Assembly (NCBI GenBank): GCA_900768125.1
Contig: CAAGBS010000043.1
Location: 1 to 61,071 of the forward strand
From: Oscillospiraceae bacterium
Lineage (GTDB): Bacteria; Bacillota; Clostridia; Oscillospirales; Ruminococcaceae
Length of the DNA: 61,071 nt
Direction: 5' to 3'
The stretch's first letter is position 1; every line of letters begins with the position of its first letter. The translations under genes and the position numbers were made by a program. The notes under the pieces were generated by a model. That model was not told the DNA's origin. It made no database searches and saw nothing but the letters and a program-made list of their open reading frames with translations. Shown here in pieces: positions 61,044 to 61,071 of this stretch.

Positions 61044-61071
61044 GGCGCGGCGGTCATTCGGGAATGCGACC

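Overview
The window reads as a chromosomal segment of a Gram-positive, low-to-middle GC anaerobe of the Clostridia, most like the Oscillospiraceae/Ruminococcus group (inference). The evidence is the Firmicutes-type rpoB-rpoC-rpsL-rpsG-fusA-tuf block, sporulation-linked YlbJ and CwlD homologues, a YajC/TIGR04086/YlbJ cluster, a DUF6472-like protein beside RadA, strong AGGAGG ribosome binding sites, and near-consensus sigma-A promoters (TTGACA-N17-TATAAT) in front of most transcription units. No rRNA, tRNA, CRISPR array, prophage or transposase gene was found.

Layout. 1-1.5 kb: a fold-back element, a lipoprotein gene and an HPr gene. 1.8-9.6 kb: a RING-like zinc/membrane protein, a Dpm1-like GT2 glycosyltransferase, two tandem GT-C-type membrane glycosyltransferases and a KtrB/TrkH potassium channel subunit. 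9.6-12.6 kb: trmN6-like, rsmI, a 59-residue membrane protein and folC. 12.6-12.9 kb: a miniature inverted-repeat element inside a duplicated terminator. 12.9-18.0 kb: a DUF2726 protein, a lipoprotein and membrane protein behind a phased OmpR/PhoB-type operator, and a YhaQ/YhaP-like ABC exporter. 18.1-20.3 kb: a CBS protein and guaB with an attenuator-like leader. 20.4-24.8 kb: rpe, three Rnf-like membrane subunits (D, E, A) and a glycoside-hydrolase-like protein. 24.9-26.9 kb: yajC, ylbJ, TIGR04086. 27.1-29.3 kb: a PocR-domain sensor and a lactaldehyde reductase. 29.4-30.4 kb: a short AT-rich island. 30.4-42.9 kb: tuf, fusA, rpsG, rpsL, rpoC, rpoB, all on the minus strand. 43.0-49.3 kb: ptsI, ptsH, fruA, fruK, fruR with two miniature elements. 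49.4-52.6 kb: orphan response regulator, DUF6472-like, radA, cwlD-like. 52.6-57.0 kb: vWA protein, PP2C phosphatase, sigma factor and an unusual radical SAM protein. 57.0-60.4 kb: two tandem paralogous solute-binding lipoproteins. The end holds two small doubtful genes and an inverted repeat.

How the genes work together. The fru/pts block is a fructose uptake and phosphorylation system (EI, HPr, EIIABC, 1-phosphofructokinase, DeoR repressor); a second HPr with the classical Ser46 regulatory site lies 44 kb away. The GT2 plus GT-C genes look like a polyprenyl-phosphate-sugar surface glycosylation module. The PocR sensor plus FucO suggests lactaldehyde/1,2-propanediol metabolism from deoxyhexoses.

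The strongest novelty candidates are: an RnfD/E/A triad that has lost three of the four cysteines that hold the membrane [2Fe-2S] cluster and has no RnfB/C/G nearby; the vWA-PP2C-sigma-radical SAM cluster; a miniature element found twice, each time in the same polarity inside the terminator of the upstream gene; and a four-fold 11-bp-phased operator overlapping the -35 box of a membrane-protein gene.
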